From Antitrichia curtipendula (Eukaryota > Streptophyta > Bryopsida > Hypnales > Leucodontaceae), in the NCBI GenBank assembly GCA_951230915.1, contig OX579638.1, positions 32,340,322-32,404,321 of the forward strand: a DNA stretch of 64,000 bases. The letters are read 5' to 3'. How positions within the stretch are numbered: the stretch's first letter is position 1; every line of letters begins with the position of its first letter. Positions 1 through 13,114 of this stretch are shown one piece after another. The notes beneath the pieces are model-generated. The model saw nothing but the letters and a program-made list of their open reading frames with translations, had not been told where the DNA came from and did not search any database. The translations under genes were made by a program, and so were the position numbers.

Positions 1-553
1 ACGAGCTTAAAGTGAGTTCTCATTTTTCCCTTTTCTATCTTTTGATTTGTTTAATTCTACTCTTATGCTTCATGTTTTCTATTTGCTTCATGTTTTGTGA
101 TGGCTTCATGATTTCAATGTGGAGGTATATGCAAGTCATTTGCTTTTGGATGGAGGGTTTTCTTGAAGTCAATTTTCTTGTATAATTTGTAGTTCAAGAA
201 CATAGTATATAGAGAGTGCGTAAGATCTTGTTCAAATTGCAGGTTGTACTGTTGTGGGGGAGTATATAGTAATATGGAGCACTTAGCTACCACTGTTGGA
301 TTTGGGGGGATCAACAATGGATTTTTTGTACATGGACAGTGTCCTTTTGATACTTTTTTGTCCTTGGAGCTGTGGTGAAAATGATGAGTTGTATTCTACG
401 TCAAGTTCTGGACAAATACAAAGTCTTTTCGAAGCCATAATGCATGGTGAAGTCAATTACCGGTAGTGGGAGTTCAGGCGCGCATCGAACACACATCGCA
501 TCGCATCTCTCTCCCTTCATCGGACGAGCATCCTCACACTGGGCAGAGTTTCA

Positions 554-1170
554 ATGGCTTTCGTCTTCAACATTATGCTCATAGGTAAGTACAAACCCGT
601 CTAAAAGTTTGTATGGAAACTGTTTGCTTTTGGGGTATCAGTGTTTGCGACTCCAGTCCACTGCATGATTCTCTTGTTTTGTTTGAACCGCACTCGATTT
701 GCAACCTCTAATTTCCGTCAAAACATTTAGCCCTCATACGGAGTTTTGAAGTCTCGTTTGAGAATTGCAGAACCCGCGCATTGCAAAACACACCTCCGAC
801 TGCAACGCCTCTGCCACCTTTCAGATCGGGTAAGCTTGCATTGGGGAAAGATTTGTCATGTAGGGTTTCGTTTTCTGAAGCTTTTTTGTAATTTTGTGCT
901 GATGAATGAATGAAGCTGTTTGTTTGTTGGAATGGAATGGCAGCATCCATTTGTGGAGGATTAGGACCTGTGTGCCCCGGCGGTATGCACATCAAATGCG
1001 CGTTGGGAGGAGTGGTGGGGTGCATCTGCTCCTTGGTGCGCACCTGCCAGCCCAATGTCTCCAGCTGCACGTTGTTCCATGGTGCTTCCAAGTCGCCCTG
1101 TGGGTTCTATTCAACCAGCCAGCCATTGTTGTTCTCACCATCAGCTAGCTGCAGACAGACCTCGACCTAA
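554..1170 (+). CDS. Candidate small Cys-rich protein, two exons
   Basis: Not recognised. Exon 1 (554-584) starts with an ATG, encodes MAFVFNIMLI and ends at a strong donor (G|GTAAGT). Exon 2 (944-1170) begins after an AG acceptor in exactly the phase exon 1 requires and runs to a stop. The 85-residue product has a short hydrophobic start followed by nine cysteines in a Gly-rich body (for example SICGGLGPVCPGG). The higher GC than the surroundings favours coding, and the hydrophobic start could be a signal or membrane segment. It could equally be a chance ORF in a non-coding transcript, because other frames of exon 2, on both strands, are also open. Confidence 0.3.
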
Positions 1171-1236
1171 CTGTAAATGAACAATAGCAGACATTCAGCG
1201 ATAATGAATCCTTTGTCGAGAACCGTAACACATGAT

Positions 1237-1378
1237 TGAGCTAGTCAAGAGGACTCTTTATGGATTCAGAGACTCAACAATCTTGAGTGACTACTTTGCA
1301 GATCGAGATCCCCTAAATAACATGAGCTAGAGGCAAGAGGATTCTATGGATTCAGAGACTCAACAATCTTGAGTGACG
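1237..1378. repeat. Direct repeat, about 55 bp, two copies
   Basis: Copies lie at about 1237-1292 and 1324-1378. They share GAGCTAG, AAGAGGA and a long identical core starting TATGGATTCAGAGACTCAAC. The second copy has small indels. No gene is seen in 1171-2220 around it. Confidence 0.75.
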
Positions 1379-2219
1379 CTACGCACATAACTTAGAGCCG
1401 CTCTTTGCAGAAATTTGCAGTTGCAAGGCAAGAAACAATAACTACCAGACGGAGAATCACTGAAAAATTTCAGCAATAGAGTAAAGTCTTGCATCTGTGC
1501 AACACAATTTTTGGGTTTGTGAGGCATGACCTTGCATTGTTGTTGCCCTTCAATTTGCGTCTATCCAACAAAGTGGGAGATCACAGGAAGCTGTGCAGCA
1601 TGACAATAAGCTTTAATTTGACAGATTGCAAGGCAGAATTGAAGGGAATCAGAATAATCGTTTCTCTCGCAAACCAGACGCATCTGCCCGCCCTAAGAAT
1701 CATGACGCCATGTTTTCATAAGTGCATACCCCATGCTTTGCCTTGGTGTAAGTTAGCTCTGTCCTAAGCTCGTAATCTTAGTCACCACGACCACAGCCAG
1801 ATTTGTGATGCACAGGTGGCTTTGACAAAATCGACGCTCGTCCACTGTGAGAGTACTGAGTGTCCATTTGCTAAGTTGCTAACGCTCACGGCAGCAAGAA
1901 TCCAGGAATCATTCTCTTCGGGTCCGTCTTTCTGTGTGTTGTGTGAGCCTCATCACTGCGATTATCAATTTTGCCTGCATTTTCGCTGCTTTTCTGTGCG
2001 CTTATCACATTAAATACTCTAGAAACCCGTCAGGGGTTACAATGTCCTCGGCTCGGGGAGTCACCAAGGGTCCTGATCAGACGATCCTAGCCCTATCCTC
2101 CCTGTGCCGTGTATGATCCGCGCCAATCAGTAGGGGCTACTATCATACACTAGGAGCACTGCAGCGAAGCCAAGAAAGGCGCAAGGAAATATCAAGCAAA
2201 GGAATGAGCAATGAAACGC

Positions 2220-3880
2220 GCCCAGCAGTCAGGTTATGATCAACCTTGAGGAGCCAAAGTTAAGTCGAGGGAGAAGAAGATGAGGACGGAATCCGATGCA
2301 TGCCGAGGTGTGAGGGCACGAGCAGCTGCCGATTCTTGCTGTAATTACGAGAACATAATTCCATGTCGTGCAAACCGTCCGAGCTCGGCACACAACGTGG
2401 ATGGGAAGGACCGCCATCACCTTCTCCAGTACTCCCGGAGGTAAATTCTCCCACGGTCTTGGTGGGGACGTGATTCCGGAGCAATTGCTCGTTTCTCCAG
2501 TCTTGAAATCCCAGTCTTGAAATCTCCAGTCTTGATTTCCGCGACATTGAGTCTGTCGATCACTGCGTTTCCTCGTTCAATTCGATCGTTGGTGCTGGAC
2601 TCTATGATCGCAAACACGTACAAACTAACTCCCTGCCGCCATCGGGTGGGTTCATGACCTCCACCAATTTTCCACCAAAACTCAAACCGCAACTTACACA
2701 GCTCGATCGCAACTCACTCTTCGATCTGTCTCCGTACATTAGCTGTATGATCTGCAAAACAGACCCAATTCCAGATTACAACAGTCTCCAAATACTCACA
2801 CAAAACGATCCACAAGGAAAGACTCCAAATCCTAACACAAAAAAGATCCTCCAGAAATTTTTGCAAATGCTAACACATAACAGACGCACAAGGACAGTCT
2901 CCAAATGCCGACACAAAAAGACCAGGAAAAGAGCTCACACCAAAACACGCACTGGGAATTTGGGGCACTGTTCCGCCTTTTGTACTCTGTGCGTGAAACC
3001 TCGAAAGGGGGGTTGACTGATCATGATACCTCGGTTGATATCTGGGTTCATACCTCTCTACGAATGCTAACACAACGATTGTGCTCTTAGGTTGTAAAAC
3101 GGATGAATATTAGATGAATGAAATAAAAAACTGTAAATGATAAAATTAAACTGAGTGCAGTATGAATGATCTAGGGCTGGTTTAGTCTTCCATCCTGAAT
3201 TCCTAGGTCTATACACCCAAACCGATTACATGGTTAATGTGCAAAGGCATGTGCTTTTTTAGGGTAACAATTAGATCCCCATAATGTTACAAACTTGCAC
3301 TAAAACAGCTTCACATTTATAATATTGGATGAAGGACTGCAATTTTTCATCCAGATTTCTTGAGAGTTCTGTGAATGCTATGCTTAATCTACATTTTATA
3401 TAAATTTCTTTGAGGAGTTGGTTGAAAAATATTATTATCAAATGCAAAATTAACATAAATCGAATTTGAAATTTTCCTCATAAGTGTACACAATACTGTA
3501 GAACATAATGGTGAAAACCAATATTATGCATCTCTTAATTATTAGAATTCAAAAGACTAAGTATAGTTAAAGATTTCAAAGTTCAAATAGCAATAAAAGA
3601 TAAAATTTAGGAATTATTTTAAACTTTAAAATTGAAGTAGAAACTAGACTTGATAAAATTCATTTTCTTTAAGTATCAAAAAATTATTATATTATGAACT
3701 AGGGTTCTATTACTCTTCACATTACCAGTGACACCCAACAAAAAGATTTTGGGCCATTTGGAAATCAAAAGACTTTGGTGGTTGTAAAACTTTCACATGG
3801 ATATTAAAGTCTAGAAAGCATTAGATTTTTATTGGTAACAAATTTTTCACTGATACTCTTTGGATGTTCTTTTGTCATCC
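2220..3880. other. No convincing gene; short tandem repeat
   Basis: The moderate-GC part (2220-3090) has overlapping ORFs on both strands with no recognisable domain. A roughly 16-bp unit CTCCAGTCTTGAAATC is repeated about three times at 2494-2540. From 3100 the sequence becomes AT-rich with nothing I can identify. Confidence 0.5.
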
Positions 3881-3883
3881 TAC

Positions 3884-4787
3884 TTAACCCCTAAAGGAGC
3901 ATCATGTTTAGAGGCCTAAAACTGCTTCAAAATACTTGTCCCAAAGCAAGGTCAATATCTTCATCAATATTTATTTTTTAATATAACCAACCATATGATC
4001 TTTTGGTTAACTTATTCAAGTGCATTGTCCCAAAATTTGAGAGTGAATATCTCCACCAATTGCAAGTTTATTGTGCCTAAACTTCAAAATGTACCATTTT
4101 CTGATCCTTCCGAAAGGTGAAGTTTTGTTTTTCAACATTTTAAGGAAAAAAAATGTATGCCTATAACTTGTGCATTTTAATCAATAAGTTGGAAAACAGT
4201 TTGAAAATACATATTAAAATATTTGACCAAAAAAACATTCATATTCGTTTAAAAAAAATTATGGAGTGGAAAGTATTACTGAATGAAAGATATAACTAAT
4301 ATACTAATAACTTTTGGAACTTTTTTAGAATTGTTAATCGCAATGGTGAGAATGTTCTAGTGAACAATTAATATCCTTTATGTTATTTTTATTTTAAAAT
4401 TTTCAAAATTGAGAGTAATAGACAACTTCATATGTTTTTTCTACCTTCATTGCCCGCAAAACAAAACTCTTCATAACTTTTAATTCATTGTTTGGAATTC
4501 AATGATTCAATTTTTTGGAATAGATATCAATCTATAAATTCTAAAAAAATAATTAATCTTTTTTTAGAATATATTTTTTGCTACCTGGTTTGACATTGAA
4601 ATTGGAAAAAAACTTCTAACTTTTGCAATATTTATTAGAATGACATGAACAAAGCTTCACACTTAGATTATGATAAAAAGCATACATCCTAAAAAATGAA
4701 TGCAAAAAATCCAAATTTTGAAGTCAATAGAGCCTATCCGAGTTATCAAAAAGCCCAAAGTGGGTTCTTTGATGCTTTAGGGATTCA
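3884..4787. mobile_element. TTAA-flanked piggyBac-like element, copy P1
   Basis: The left end is TTAA followed by CCCCTAAAGG. The right end is a decayed CTTTAGGG followed by TTCA. The 0.9-kb interior carries the family's recurrent segment resembling CATAACTTTTGACTCATTG near 4475-4510. The right subterminal region matches the corresponding end of copy P7 (46481-47410). No ORF of useful length; an old non-autonomous copy. Confidence 0.6.
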
Positions 4788-7100
4788 AATGTAGAAAATT
4801 TTATAAAATATTGACTCCCAATTTAGAATAATGAATTTGCAACCATAAAATGCTCATTTTTAATTTTACAATGATACAATAAAAAATATGCACAATCATG
4901 ATGTTCGACACTATAATATAAATCTAAAGAGATCTTCAAGAAATTTGAAAAACTATTGCATTTAATATGAATTGTTTCACTTTTCACTTTTAAATTCTTT
5001 GTAATATCAATATTTTTCCAAAATAATGTGAAGTTTTTACAACTATAGAAGATATGTAATCACATCTCTAGAAAAAAAAATGCAAAAAATCACATTTACA
5101 TTTATAGGTACTTTAAAAATGAGGTTCGAAAAAATAAGAATAGGCTCAACCTATGAGGGTTAAAAGTCCCTTGATTACAGTTGACATGGAAGTCTTGGCA
5201 ACTTGAACTCAATATGGACTTTGGAGGTGTTTGTTGATCAATAGTTGATGTTGAACTTTATATTTGTCAATAGAAACCTTCCAAGTCCACCCCTATGGAT
5301 GCAAAGTAGACCCTTTCAACTTTTATATTTTTTCAACTCCAAATTCTAATCCAAATTTATATGGCTTTTCCTTTGGAAATTAATATAGGTTTCCATTATT
5401 TCCCTCAATTTTACTTTTCAACTTCTTCAATTAAAAAGACATTGAATTCTCTATATATTTCTACAAATGGTAGCAAAATGGATCCTTCCAACTCTCATAT
5501 GAATTCTTTTTAAATTCCAAATTCATCCTAGCCTCATTCCACTATTTTTTTATCATGGCTTCATTTCACCATTTTAGTCTTGGCTTCATTTCAATTTAGC
5601 CCTAGTATCTCAAAAGGCCCCATGTAACTATAGAACAGACCTTACATATGTCAATATATAAATTCCAAAGGTCATTCAAAAATTGGCTAGACCAATTCCA
5701 ACGTAAAGGTTGTAATTAGAATAAAATCTAAATCAAGAAATGGGTGTTACATGTGACCAAAATATTATAATTTGTGGATTGAGCATCTTCTTTTATAAAA
5801 AAAAAATCCATAATATCACAATGAGGGAATTTACACCCCATCCATTGCAATTGCTTCCAAGCAACTCCTCTCCAAATGGGAAAAAATATCTCTTTTTTAC
5901 CATAAAGAACTCTTTGAAATCCTCTAAAGACACAAATGGCCTTGGCAACATTTTATAGGTAACGTCATTTCTAAGCAACCAATCATAGGCTTGTCCTCAA
6001 CATGTCTAAATCCAATGATGCTCCAAACCAACAAACCACTAGTATTCCATGGGTCACAAAATGTTCCATAGGTGAGTTAGAGCATGACTAAGAGACAACT
6101 AGAATTGCTCTTTGAAGATGAAGTGACCAATACACATGAAATTAGATTTTGCATCAACCATAGATATCTGACTTTAGTGAGAAACACGGACCTCATCCTA
6201 CTCCAAATTTTGGTTGATTTTGATATATGATTGATCCTCTCATTGAAAGAATCTAGACATTGTGAACATCAACTTCAAAGAAGCATTTGATTGATTTAGC
6301 ATCCAATTTTCTTATGGCAACCAAGACCCTATGTCTATTGATAGAGGTTCATTTTTTAATGTTTGGATTGTGTAACTAGTTTCGTTGAATTATATAATTA
6401 GTCTCTTTTCTTAGTTTAGTCTCCATGACACTTCCCCCCATGTTGCTTCTCAATGAAATGCGGCACAAATTTGCCTTCTATTTCTATTTTGAGGGTAGTT
6501 AACTTGTTAATTTTGTATTTCATGACCTCTCCTAGCAAATTGAACAGGCTGAAAGACCTTAATTTCAAATATGCAAAGATTGATTTGTAGGAGGGAATAG
6601 AACTCATGTAATTAGATGCAACAATTTCATTGATGTTGAGAATCTTTTGTATTGGAGAATACCCTTTGAATAAGGCGTTCTAGAAAAAAAGTTTCAACAA
6701 AAAAGGTAGAGCTTCAACAAGGACTTGAAGAGGCTTTTTTCCCCATAATTTTTTAATGAGGAGGTTTGTCCTTGGCATAAAGCATCAATAAAAAAATTCA
6801 CATTGGATGAATGATCTTTATGTAATCTCCAATTATGAAAGAAGAACCTAGAAGGTTGGAACCACAAATTCCAAAATTTCTCCTACAATTTTAGAAAATT
6901 GATGGCCATCATTTTTGTCTTGCTCTTGAAATGGCTCGCAATCACAAGAATCACAAGTAATTTGTTTTTATTGAAGCTATAATGGCATTCATGACATGTC
7001 TCCTAAAATTCAAGATTTTTTTTAAAATTTTAAAATGGGGTAGAACCAAATCTTGATAAGCTTCATCTTCTTAGTTTAAAACAATGAATATTATGAAAGT
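4788..7100. other. AT-rich intergenic DNA without recognised genes
   Basis: Only short ORFs are present and none looks coding. A GGGTTAA near 5157-5163, preceded by TAGGCTC, resembles a fragment of a TTAA-element end but has no partner. The rest looks like decayed repeats. Confidence 0.5.
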
Positions 7101-7107
7101 TACAATC

Positions 7108-7143
7108 CAGGCTGACGAAGGCACACAGGCTGACGAAGGCACA
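7108..7143. repeat. 18-bp perfect tandem duplication
   Basis: CAGGCTGACGAAGGCACA occurs twice head to tail. It lies about 650 bp beyond the 3' end of the MYND gene. Confidence 0.85.
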
Positions 7144-7794
7144 CCCGCTTTTTGGATGCGTCAACCTTTACGGGTTAAATACCCAATGCTCGACGTCACA
7201 CCAGTAACTCTTGTTTCTAGTGCACTGATAGTCTGAAGTACTTTAGGGTCACATGATCTTTCTCATTGATAATTCCTCTCAAGCGTGATTCAATTCAGAA
7301 TCCCTACACCGGATCAGAAAGAAAACTGGAACACTCAGCAGCCTGTCAGTTAGAAACATTGGAACCAAATCAGAAGTAGCTGTTCAGAAACCAAAGCAAA
7401 TGCCATTACGAATGAACAAGTTGGTCAACAACGCCGACCTGGAATACAATCGAAAGGATAATATAGATAGTGGACCTGCTTTAGCTAATAGTTTCAGTAA
7501 AGAGCAAGAACCGTGTTGACTGTAAGAGCATGCGAAAGGAGCCAAGATAATACACAACAAATTCCTCCCTGATGGACTGAATTCGTGTCAGTGAACAGCG
7601 TATCGCAAGAATACCTGGCCACATTGTTGGCAAGCGTTCGAGAGGGGCACATAACTGATTGGCATCCTTTTTACACTGCAAATCGTCTGGCATAGAGGAT
7701 GGCCTAAATCGTCAGCTACTTGGAAGTAGCTCAGAATTAGCACTAGCTAGCAGAGCAAGGAACTGACGGTCAGGAACACACGGCATGAAAGTCT

Positions 7795-8655
7795 TCATGT
7801 CACTCGTCGCCTTCCCTTCTTGCCAGACTTCTTCTTCGATGATGTGGTATGCTTTGCAGATTGTTGCTTGGCACTAGTCTCAACACGCGATGTCGACTCG
7901 GCCTTCGGCTTGGACTCAGCCTTAGGCTTCAGCTTCACCTCAGGCTCGGACTGTGGCTCAATTTGGCCTAAGCTAGCTTCTCTAGCTTCTCTACCTTCTC
8001 TCTCAGCTACAAAGGGGCGAATCATTTGTCGGGCCTCCTGAAGCATGTAGAATACTTGAGGGATAGGAATATTATCCGGATTGCCTCGCTTTATAATTAG
8101 CTCGCACACATGAATAACCTTCCGTAGCGCACCCTCTTTGTTTTCTTCTGGCATGTCCTTATGAACTGACTTGAACAACTCAGCCAGTTCAAGCATCTCT
8201 ATGCTGAGGGGCCTCTCTCCCGGCTCTAAGATCTCTCTGGGAGGAGGTGACGGTGCCGTTGTTGGAGGTCGGGAACCTCCCGTCTTGCAAGTCTCTTTGT
8301 GGCCATTGCGCCAATCAGCACTCTGATGCTCCCGAGAGCAGTAATATGTATTCCTGCATCCTGTACAGATCATCAATTTCCCGCCACTATTGCAATGTGC
8401 ACAAGCTTTCACGGATAATGCAGACAGCGCTGCAGCTGAGTCTTGATCACCATCATAAGCCGTGAAATTGTACTGAGCACCAGTTCTGGTGTCACTATCC
8501 AGAGACTTCCCCGCTTTGGCAGCAGCTATTAGCTTCTCCCGGTGCGCTAGTAGCGCAGCTTTGACGCCAGCGAAACGATCGTGTACGTCACTGTCGTCTT
8601 CTCCAGTGTCCTCGAAGGCATGCTCCACATGCCCGCACCGACGAGCCCCTTTCAT
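7795..8655 (-). CDS. MYND-type zinc finger protein
   Basis: Single-exon 286-residue protein. A MYND zinc finger spans residues 85-123 with the ligand pattern C85-x2-C88-x8-C97-x2-C100-x5-C106-x3-H110-x8-H119-x3-C123. MYND fingers are protein-interaction modules that usually bind proline-rich partners. A Pro-rich linker follows the finger (about 128-145), then a helical region (about 150-215). The C-terminal quarter is a low-complexity Lys/Glu/Pro/Ser tail ending in a basic SSKKKSGKKGRRR stretch that looks like a nuclear localisation signal. The frame is open for about 12 codons upstream of the ATG before a stop, with an AG at the start of that stretch, so an upstream exon cannot be excluded. 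No SET or other catalytic domain is visible. Partner and pathway unknown. Confidence 0.85.
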   Translation of the reverse strand: MKGARRCGHVEHAFEDTGEDDSDVHDRFAGVKAALLAHREKLIAAAKAGKSLDSDTRTGAQYNFTAYDGDQDSAAALSALSVKACAHCNSGGKLMICTGCRNTYYCSREHQSADWRNGHKETCKTGGSRPPTTAPSPPPREILEPGERPLSIEMLELAELFKSVHKDMPEENKEGALRKVIHVCELIIKRGNPDNIPIPQVFYMLQEARQMIRPFVAEREGREAREASLGQIEPQSEPEVKLKPKAESKPKAESTSRVETSAKQQSAKHTTSSKKKSGKKGRRRVT

Positions 8656-10300
8656 CGGGATTGCACTACCCCCAACGATCTTGCTTCAATCGAATACCCC
8701 TCCTTAGCCAGCTACTTCCCAAGCTCTTCCTGAGAGTCCCAAACAGAACACCCTCACTCACATCAAAATCCAATCAAAATGACCTCTACCGACATACCCC
8801 AAAATTGAAACTGAAAGTTAGAGGATAATAAAATCGTTCCGGAGTTATTACCGTCTCCAATACTGACCAACAGCAACTCATCTATTCATATACTTGGTTG
8901 GATTGGTAGCAAATAGACTTAGCTAAATGGCTAAGCATGACTTAGCTAAATGGCTATGGCCATAGATACTTCGAATGGAAATGGGGTTGTTCACAGTCAC
9001 TTCATAGAGCTCCTCAACCTCCCACTACAAATGATTGCATGAGAAATTCACGGATGGTGATAAAATTTAGTCTCAACAGACTTGCGTCTTGAACCCAAAG
9101 TAATCTCTCCAGAGTTTTAGACGGATTCTCCCAACACCACAATCCTACATAGTGGTTAAAATGCTTAAAGTGACGCAAACTGTATACTACATTAATTCCA
9201 CGCGAAACAAACCTAGGCAGTCATGTTCAGCCGACCCTTGGCTTGCCAAAACCCCTGTCGCCAGCGCCTACACACTGTTCCGCCAATTCATTTCCCAACT
9301 ACGACAAACAACTATCACTGAATACAGAGCAGGGACTACAACTAACAAATCAATCCAACGTCAAAATCACTTCGCAACCCGGTCAAAGATACAACCAACT
9401 GTCCCAGAACTTGATACCAACCATCTGAAAACAGCAACCCGCTCCAAAAACATTCTCGACACTGCTGACCCGTGACCAAGTCCACCGACTCCAGCAACTT
9501 GTGATTGAAGCAGTACCAACTCTCTTCCAAGCAACCGCTCATTCTTGGTCCACCAAACTCACGGCAGACGTTCAGAATGTGCAAAGACAAGGCTCTTCTC
9601 GCCCTACGGAGCTCATATTTCAGGTACCAACCAGCAGCCACCAACACTCTACACTCACTTCCTCTCAGAATACACGATCTGTATTCCCAAATTCCGCTCC
9701 CAGAAACTCAAACCTAGCTGAGGCTTAAGCCAGACACGTACCGACTTATCAAAATCCCAACATATTCACAAACAAAAGGAGTCGCACAAAAGGTTCACGC
9801 TTTCAGCTCTGGAGGGCAAACGGCAAATCTCAAGGAAGCAGCCTTTTTGAGCATTCAATCCCTAAAACCTCCAAAAATTAAGATGAAGCCTGACCCTGGC
9901 AGGTGCGAATTTGACGAAATCCCGACACTGTTCACTAACGACAAGAGGAAAGAACTATCTTCAAACGAAGAAGCACACGAAGTTCACCCTTCCAGCTGAA
10001 AAAGCCCAAACGCAAACTTTAGAGGCAGCTTCTATGAGCAGTCAAGCCCTAAAAACCTCAAATTCAACAAACCCTAAAGACCTACACAGTGACCAATTTA
10101 CCGACCAAAGCGCGCAATGAAAGAAAAGGATCAACCATGACGCTGAAAACAGCTTGAAGGAAGAGGAAACTAACCGCAGCAATCCGATAAAACCCAATCA
10201 TCGAACTGCCCAAAACAAGCGCCACAACGCACCAGAGAACGGCAAGCAAATTCGCAAGTCTCGGCTCCGAAGAAATGAGCGTCAGAAAACTCGGAAAGCA
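8656..10300. other. 5' flank of the MYND gene, no clear gene
   Basis: GC-moderate DNA with several overlapping short ORFs on both strands and no recognisable domains. It is probably promoter and 5' UTR of the minus-strand MYND gene. Confidence 0.4.
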
Positions 10301-10306
10301 GTGGAA

Positions 10307-10588
10307 ATGGCGGACGGGGAGAATGGCGAAGTGAAATGTCGAGACGGCCGGTGCCAGAAATCCAAGCTCTGGCGACAGTGTGCAAGTGCTGCTTGCTTTA
10401 GGGTAAGCTTACAGTCGGTAGAGCTCGGGCTTCTTCTAGAACAGTCGGCTTGGCCGACTTCTTCTCACGGGTGGAGGTTCAGAGACGGACCCCAAAACAA
10501 AGAAGTTACGGAAACCTACAGTAGTGGGTTGTGGAGAACCGTATATACGGTATTGTATTTGACTTTTGGAATACAAATTATGTATTAA
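10307..10588 (+). CDS. Weak candidate ORF or orphan first exon
   Basis: Not recognised. An ATG with a plant-like start context opens a frame beginning MADGENGEVKCRDGRCQKSK. It could end at a canonical donor (AGG|GTAAGC, exon end 10402) or read through to a stop at 10588. The composition changes to AT-rich directly downstream and no continuation exon is apparent before the TTAA element at 11498. It may be an orphan exon cut off by transposon insertion, or chance. Confidence 0.2.
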   Translation: MADGENGEVKCRDGRCQKSKLWRQCASAACFRVSLQSVELGLLLEQSAWPTSSHGWRFRDGPQNKEVTETYSSGLWRTVYTVLYLTFGIQIMY

Positions 10589-11497
10589 AATATTATAAGA
10601 TATACATCATAGGATTGGTAATTCAACAATTATCATCTTTCATTCAAATGGCATTTTTAGATCCAAACCTTATCATGCTCAAATATAACACCAAATATGA
10701 CAAATACGTAACAATTTTATGTACAATCAAACTTCCCTTCCTGCATGGGAATGGTGGGAAGCAATTATGAGCTATATACACATAGAGAAGCTCAATTGCC
10801 AAAGGCCAGTTATTTAAATATGCTCATCTTGTACAATAATTGTGCTTGATTGGTTGCTCATCTACAAAAATCAGTGATGTCTAACATAATCAACTCCATT
10901 GATGGTTTGTGTAATAGACTTTATGCACATAAAGAATATGCAAATAAAGAACTACGGTTAGTTATGCAAGTAGGGAATTTGCATTATGAGAGGTTTCATT
11001 GTACTATAATATGGCAAGATGTACATGATTGAATTTGTAATTCAACAATTAACATCTTGCATTGGGGTGTAATTTTGACATCTAAACATTACCATGCTCA
11101 AACACAACACCATACACATTTGAATACGTGACGGTTTTATAATTTTAAGAAGTATTGAAGGTACTATAGTGATCCAAATTGGGAGTACCATGTGTCAATA
11201 GATTCACTTAAGCATAAATACAACTTTTGTCACTATTGTGTACTTAATACATGAACCTTCTATGTTAAATACACTAAAAATACCATAAAGCATTTGAAAA
11301 ATTGGGCTTCCCAAACCTTTTAGGGTTATAGCGTCTAAATCTTTTTTGGATTTCTACACATTTTGCTTATCGTATATAAATATTTATTTTGACAAGCAGT
11401 AACTGTTGATAGTGAATTTTCACATTATAATTTTAGAGTTTCATATCATTCTAATCAAATTAAAAGATGACAAGTGGCAGTTTTTGACAAACATGAC
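10589..11497. other. AT-rich spacer, no gene seen
   Basis: Short ORFs only, with no recognisable domain, RNA gene or clear terminal repeats. Confidence 0.5.
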
Positions 11498-12440
11498 TTA
11501 ACCCCTAAAGGTTTTTGACTATGTTTTCACCAAAAATGTTCCAGAAATGCCATTTCTAATACTAGTGCCAAATTTTAGAAAAAAAAAATTTTTGGACACT
11601 TGTAACCATAGGATCTTGTAGTAAACTTGTTTAAGAAGATGTGGAAAAAATTTCAGAATTTTCCACTAAGTAGATTGCAAGATAATAGCGTTTGAATTGA
11701 CAAAAATCCTTTTTTTGCCCCTGCGAAAAAACGGGCAGCTGCCCTCCACAAGGTCACATTTGTATGAAAAAATGTCCAAAATGATGGTTACTCTTTGGAT
11801 TTATTCTTCAAGGCAAGTTGGCTACATGATTGAAAAATTTCAGATCATTTGGAATTGTACAACATATAGGAAAAAAATAGTAAGTAGGAAGAGGTAGAGA
11901 ATGATTCAAAGCACTAAATTGTCAAGAATTTATTTATGAAATTGAAAAATGCCAATCCCAATGATTGTAATGTTGTAATAAACAATCTACACCCAATGTT
12001 TTTATTTTTTTTCAAAAATATTGAAAATCGAGTTAAATAAAGGACTTCAAAGTTTATTTTAGAGTAGAGATTCCATAACTACCCTCAAACTAAGAATCCT
12101 CATAACTTTTGACTCATTGATCGGAATGGAATGATTCAAAGCCTCTCACATACATATAAATCTAAAGAACCAATTTCAAATTTTAGTTTTTTTTAAAAGT
12201 GATTTTTAAAGAAGTTTTTTTTTCTGCCCCTGCTGCCCGCCGAACAGTGAAAATGACATATCATGCAATAACTTTTTAACCATGTAGTCAAAAGTTACGA
12301 AAATTGTTGGACCTTAAAGCTACTCCTTGGGCACATCTTATGTGAAAATTTCAAAGAAAAAAAAGAAAAATTCCGGTCATAGTGAACTGCCCAAAATCGC
12401 TATGTTGTCAAAAAACGGTGTTTGGTCCTTTAGGGGTTAA
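11498..12440. mobile_element. TTAA-flanked piggyBac-like element, copy P2
   Basis: TTAA at 11498-11501 is followed by CCCCTAAAGG. The far end reads CCTTTAGGGG followed by TTAA at 12437-12440. Total length is 943 bp including both TTAA copies. Terminal inverted repeats are about 10 bp. The two subterminal regions match those of copy P4 (29193-30123) in opposite orientation. No transposase ORF; a non-autonomous element. Confidence 0.85.
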
Positions 12441-12444
12441 CTTC

Positions 12445-13114
12445 TAGAATCCTAAAGGCTTTTTTTTTGTCAATAACTATTCAAAATTTTCATTTCTATA
12501 ATTCTATTACATTAAGGTAAGAAAAATGAAAGATAAAATTTCTAGATATTGAGCTAAAGGATTTTACACAAACTTATATAAGAACACGTGGTAAAATTTT
12601 TGTGAAAGATGACCACATAGATTGAAAAACATTAGCATTAGAAATGAAAAGAACCCTTTGAAAATATGCAAATCCCAATAGAGAGATTGTTCTAGCATAC
12701 AAATTGAACGTTGTAGACCTTTGATTTTTGAAAAACTATATAAATTAAGTTCAATAATGATGCCAATATATTCTTTTTTAACAACAATATTTTCAATATT
12801 CATAAACAAAATGTTCCATAACCTTTTTGTCACTTATTTAAATAATAATAAAATAATATTTATAAAATATAAAAAAATACATTCAATGAGAATTTTTTTC
12901 TTAAAAATTATTTTGAGTATTCATGATATTTTGTAATGTCTTGGCTCAATTATTTTCAAATTAAGTGGCATAACTTTTGCTCTTGGACACAAATTGAAGT
13001 AAAATTACATTTCTAGAAAGTAAATTTGTTTTTCTATCCTAAAAAAATTGAGATTATGGAAGCCTATCCAAATTCCTATTTTTCCTTCACATTCAAGGAG
13101 ACTTTAGAGGTTAA
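12445..13114. mobile_element. TTAA-flanked piggyBac-like element, copy P3 (shortened)
   Basis: Starts 4 bp after copy P2 with a decayed end (TAGAATCCTAAAG). It finishes with GACTTTAGAGG followed by TTAA at 13111-13114. Interior motifs match copies P6 and P7: TTCTAGCATACAAATTG-like, and GCATAACTTTTGCTCTTGG near the right end. At 670 bp it has lost internal sequence. Confidence 0.6.

Noticed and set aside
1..360. Possible exon end at 11 (AAA|GTGAGT) and an exon at 243 in plus orientation
   Set aside because: Frames are short, no family is recognisable, and the upstream part lies outside the window.
5150..5170. GAGGGTTAAAAG as a TTAA-element right end
   Set aside because: Lacks CTTTAGGGG and has no convincing left partner or interior; at best a fragment.
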